This document shows positions 60,530 through 64,000 of a stretch of DNA of 64,000 bases, piece by piece (position 1 is the stretch's first letter; every line of letters starts with the position of its first letter). A program made the position numbers and the translations under genes. The notes under the pieces were generated by a model. That model was given only the letters and a program-made list of their open reading frames with translations, had not been told where the DNA came from and ran no database searches. This DNA is from Paramecium octaurelia. Lineage: Eukaryota; Ciliophora; Oligohymenophorea; Peniculida; Parameciidae. Location: assembly GCA_905182995.1 (NCBI GenBank), contig CAJJDP010000129.1:289205-353204 (forward strand), given 5' to 3'.

Positions 60530-61760
60530 ATGCATTGTTTGTGTATGTGCTTGCTTATGGAGGGTTTAAGAATTGCAATAGTGATGTTTGCACTAAATTA
60601 GCTTAACTCATTACAATTAAAAATAATAAACCAAAGTTAAGATTATTTAGACATGTAATTCTCTGATCTGAGGTCATATATATAAGGTCTATAGCGCTTT
60701 GAACGCTCTAAAGGGTATGAATTTTCTTTAATACTTAATTAATTTGCTAACTATTTTATTTGCCTCTTTGTAATTTCCATTTATGTTTTAGGCCTCCACT
60801 TATGGTCAACCAAATTTGCGAAATTTCACCACTTTGTTAATTCCATTTTCTCGAGTTCATTGTTATCCTATGGAGATATATTTAGTCATCTTGAAGCCTT
60901 CCTTAGTCAGAAATTTTAGTTGTTTCAATAAATATTTCTGTACAAATATGAATTATTTCTTATCAAACGTATATTACAAATCATTTGCTTATGCTCATAA
61001 TTCTACTTCTTCAAACATTTTCTTCCATTTTCCTTCTTTTTTTTTTGAGGAAGGTTTTCAACTTCTCTTGCAAGAAATTTGGATACTCTATACAATTGTA
61101 GGTTTTATTTCATCCGCTCCAGCTATTTTCCGCGCAACTTTATTTAGTGAAATTAAACTTTATGCCAAGCAGTAGTCATTTTCTTTCCATTATTGATATC
61201 AAATAGGGTCAGATCTATTTCTCCTTTATTAGTAAATTAATTTTCCATTATCAGTCTTACAATATACAGACTGATAAATTTAATTTAAATAGCTTTATTA
61301 TATCATGGTATTTAATAATCAACTAGATTCATTAATTCTTCCACACTGATGTTTTTACAATTTTTAGGTTCTTCCTATATCTATTTAATGTAAGTTTAGT
61401 ATGCTGCCTCCATGGTTTTTCGTTATATTCTTCTTTTGTTGGTCCACCTGGTGCTTTCTTAATTTTTTCTATGCATAGATGTTTGACGTGTTTGTAGTAA
61501 TTTATTATCTAGGGTATTTGAATTGTATCATTTATTTTTTTCAGGTTTTATTTTTAATTTCTTTTAATGAGGTCAATGATTAAAATTCTTCATATTCTTT
61601 CTTCAACTCCCATCTCTACTCCTTTGAGTTCCATTCGCAATATTCTTCAAGTGTTCCTTGATTATCCTAATAGAGAGGCCCACTTTGTAATTGGACCGAA
61701 TGGCTATGGTAATTTTGACAACTTTATTTCTTCATAAATAAATCCTAAATTTTAGAATTA
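60530..61760 (-). mobile_element. Fragment of a possible second LINE-type element
   Basis: Minus-strand fragments with relatively high G+C: LYQDNQGTLEEYCEWNSKEQ near 61700-61640, IEKIKKAPGGPTKEEYNEKP near 61460-61420 and KIAGADEIKPTIVQS near 61130-61095, the last matching the RT N-terminal G-A-D-x-I pattern also seen in the first element. They are interrupted by stops and frameshifts. It could be a 5' continuation of the first element or a separate decayed copy. Confidence 0.35.
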
Positions 61761-64000
61761 GTTATCCTATCTAAACTCCACAAAATGGCCCAATATTGAA
61801 GTAGGATTTCAAAATGTTATTGCGAAATTTTGTGCACAATCAATTAGATTGTAAACCCATTTTGGTCTTTTTTTTCTCAATATCCTTTAAGTTTCCAAAA
61901 ATATTTATCTTACTTTTTTTTTTAGGAATTTAAAAATTAAGCAGAGGTATTGTTGTGAAATGAATACTGCATATGTTGATAAAACTTAATATTAGCTATC
62001 TTTAGTTGATTTTCATAAGAATGATTCTAATTCCCACTAACATATTCAGAAATAACAAGTCAAAAAAATTTATTGTCAATATTGAAATATCTAATTTAAC
62101 TTCAATGGCTGCATATAATTTTGTACAAATCTCCAAATTTAAATTATATATACAATTTTTCTTGAAATGCTGAATTCCTTTAATGTATTATGTAATTATT
62201 TTCTATGCCTAAAGCCAAAAATTATTGCGATTATATATTGATTGCTTTTTTCTTTGTCATAATAAATAAGTTATAACAATCCATTAAATTATAAGGCTAC
62301 CAACATGGATATATTCAAAATGAAGATTTTTATGGTTACATTTTTCCACTAAAAGGTTTCCGTTTCTCAAAAAGAAGGAAATATTTCATATAGATTTCCA
62401 GTCTGATTAAAGGATAAGAAATCATTTGAAAATTAACAGGTGCTTGAAATACATTATTTGTTTATTAAACAATAGAATCAAAGTTAATTTTTATGAGGAA
62501 ATATTCAATTAAATACCCAACACTATGTTTTTTCAAAAATAAATTATCTATTTTTCCAACATCATCACGGGATTATTGGCTCTGTGTGTGTGTAAATTTT
62601 TAAAATAACAAAGGAAGTAATTACAAGCAGAAATAAATAAATTATCTTTAAGTAGTTAATTATAGCAAGAATTCTATAAATATAAGACAGCCATAACGAT
62701 CTCTTCGATTAGCTGATTATTGAAAGTGTTATCTAGTCGATTCTTCCAATATTATATTGTACAAATTAAATTAAAGAAATTTCTCTAACTTTTGTATATT
62801 ATAAACCTGACCAATTCCTTTTCTCTAAGTCTTTTATTATAGTAGAGAATTACAATAAGCCTTTCAAAGTAGATCAGTACCTTAAACACTGCAGATGAAT
62901 TAAAACAATAATAAATAGTAAAACTATAAATCACCAATACTTTTAACATAGCAGAACAAGAAAAAGTGACAGAAACAAAAATGGTGAGAAATATAGGTTA
63001 TCCATTTAAAATTTGGCCGATTTGGTATATGAGGTTGTATAATCTTTAGTCCTGAATTTCATATAATATCCATCTTAACACTCACAAATTAGTTGATGAC
63101 CCTGCTATAAGTTTTTCTTTTGGGATGAAATTTAGTTTCCTTAATTTGTGAGACTAATTAGGAATCCATGCAAATAGAAAGTGCTGAATGAATATTAAGG
63201 AATTCGTACTTAATTACTGATTTTTCAGATTGAGAAGGGAAAATGATATATCTATTTAAATTGACATTACTCATTTCTTAAAGAATCTGAAAATTAAATC
63301 TTTATTATTAGCCAATTCATAAAGTTTTTTTTAATTCTCAGGATAGCAATGCATCAATAGAGTTTGAAGGCTTGATAAATATCCGATTATTAAAAATTGG
63401 ATATTTTAGTTTCAAGCATTTTATCTAATTTTTGTGTCTAAGTAATTTCTCTTTCTATACTTATCCCTAATTCATTAAATGCTGTCACAATTTGATAACA
63501 GCTCCCTGATTTATAAAAATACATATAATTCTTAAGTTGAGTGTAATTATTTAAGTAGTAGAAGCATTTTTTTAATTTAAAGATCAATTATTGATTTAGT
63601 CGAATATTAAGCCTACATGTAAATAATATTCAAAATATAAACAAGTCTTTCTTCGAATAATCTAAATTAAAACTCAATGAACTTCAAGAAATTAATAAAC
63701 CTTGTTCATTAAACATAAAGTAAAATATGTATGCTTTTCTAGTTTAAAGTTAATAGATTCTGCATCTAAGAATTGCAATAAAATTTATGTTCTTCTAACA
63801 TTTGGTTTACTAAATTATAAGCAAAAAGGAAAAATAGATATATTTGAATAATAAATTTTTATATCTAGTATTCAATTTAATAGTTATTATTTTTCACATC
63901 CTTTGCCTACATAAATTTTCATAAACACTTAGCTGAAACCTAAAGAATTAAATATTGGTATAGTTAACTTCATATCATTGTCAATTTAAAATCTTTTATA
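61761..64000. other. AT-rich gene-free end of window
   Basis: About 2.2 kb of very AT-rich sequence. No convincing ORF in code 6 on either strand, no RNA gene, no tandem array and no C3A3/C4A2 telomere-type repeat. It may be non-coding scaffold-end or subtelomere-proximal DNA. Confidence 0.5.

Noticed and set aside
60816..61175. A 119-aa plus-strand ORF
   Set aside because: Composition is Phe/Ser/Tyr-rich without motif; the opposite strand carries RT-like fragments, so it is most likely an antisense shadow.
61761..64000. Telomeric repeats at the window end
   Set aside because: No C3A3/C4A2 or G3T3/G4T2 arrays are present; the sequence stays AT-rich and non-repetitive to the last base.
1..64000. 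tRNA, rRNA, CRISPR arrays, bacterial-type operons, riboswitches or ribosome-binding sites
   Set aside because: I found no cloverleaf or rRNA-like sequence by eye, and the prokaryotic features do not apply to a spliced, code-6 nuclear genome. A tRNAscan-SE run could still detect a tRNA I missed.

Overview
The window reads as macronuclear DNA of a ciliate that uses genetic code 6 (TAA and TAG = Gln, TGA = only stop), most likely a Paramecium. Nearly every gene has in-frame TAA/TAG. Genes are interrupted by tiny introns of about 20-31 nt, mostly GTA...TAG. Intergenic gaps are very short (20-370 bp) and AT-rich. I re-read all genes in code 6 and spliced them by eye. Minus-strand coordinates span first to last coding base including introns. 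A few splice choices remain uncertain and are flagged.

Region 1-51.5 kb is a dense housekeeping/signalling region. In order: an eIF4E-type cap-binding protein; a coiled-coil protein; a CK1-like kinase; the ciliary transition-zone protein B9D1; a voltage-sensor/nucleotide-cyclase fusion; a probable beta-propeller protein; TMEM256; a Zn-ribbon/beta-propeller protein; a C2-domain membrane protein; a NEK-like pseudokinase; a cyclic-nucleotide-binding ion channel without a GYG filter; an actin-related protein; an uncharacterised Gln-rich protein; POC5 (centriole); TMEM258 (oligosaccharyltransferase); a giant acidic coiled-coil protein with repeated W-acidic motifs; two more coiled-coil proteins and an MFS transporter; a secreted coiled-coil protein; an HSPA12-type Hsp70; two uncharacterised genes; a large PAS/multi-TM protein (TmcB-like); a B-box/kelch protein; an AKAP7-like 2H phosphoesterase; a DP transcription factor; a glutathione S-transferase; a papain-family protein without catalytic residues; and a second, inverted TmcB-like paralogue.

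Region 51.5-64 kb is different: AT-rich, almost free of intact genes, with decayed material. I see a PARP-fold gene with a frameshift and an in-frame TGA, a possible kinase relic, and a heavily degraded non-LTR (LINE-type) retrotransposon with endonuclease and reverse-transcriptase motifs, plus fragments of a possible second copy. The last ~2.2 kb shows nothing recognisable.

The window contains two single-N gaps (47220 and 54075). Each is flanked by direct repeats (1403 bp and 1225 bp) that match wherever compared and have identical lengths. The first lies inside the second TmcB-like gene, and removing one copy restores a normal-length paralogue, so both look like unmerged contig overlaps rather than biology.

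The most interesting biology is a set of noncanonical signalling proteins: a cyclase with an S1-S4-like voltage sensor but no visible K+ pore, a CNG-like channel without GYG, a pseudokinase directly upstream of it, a pseudo-protease lacking Cys, His and Asn, and the W-acidic repeat scaffold. Cilia/basal-body genes (B9D1, POC5) sit in the same interval, but nothing suggests operons.
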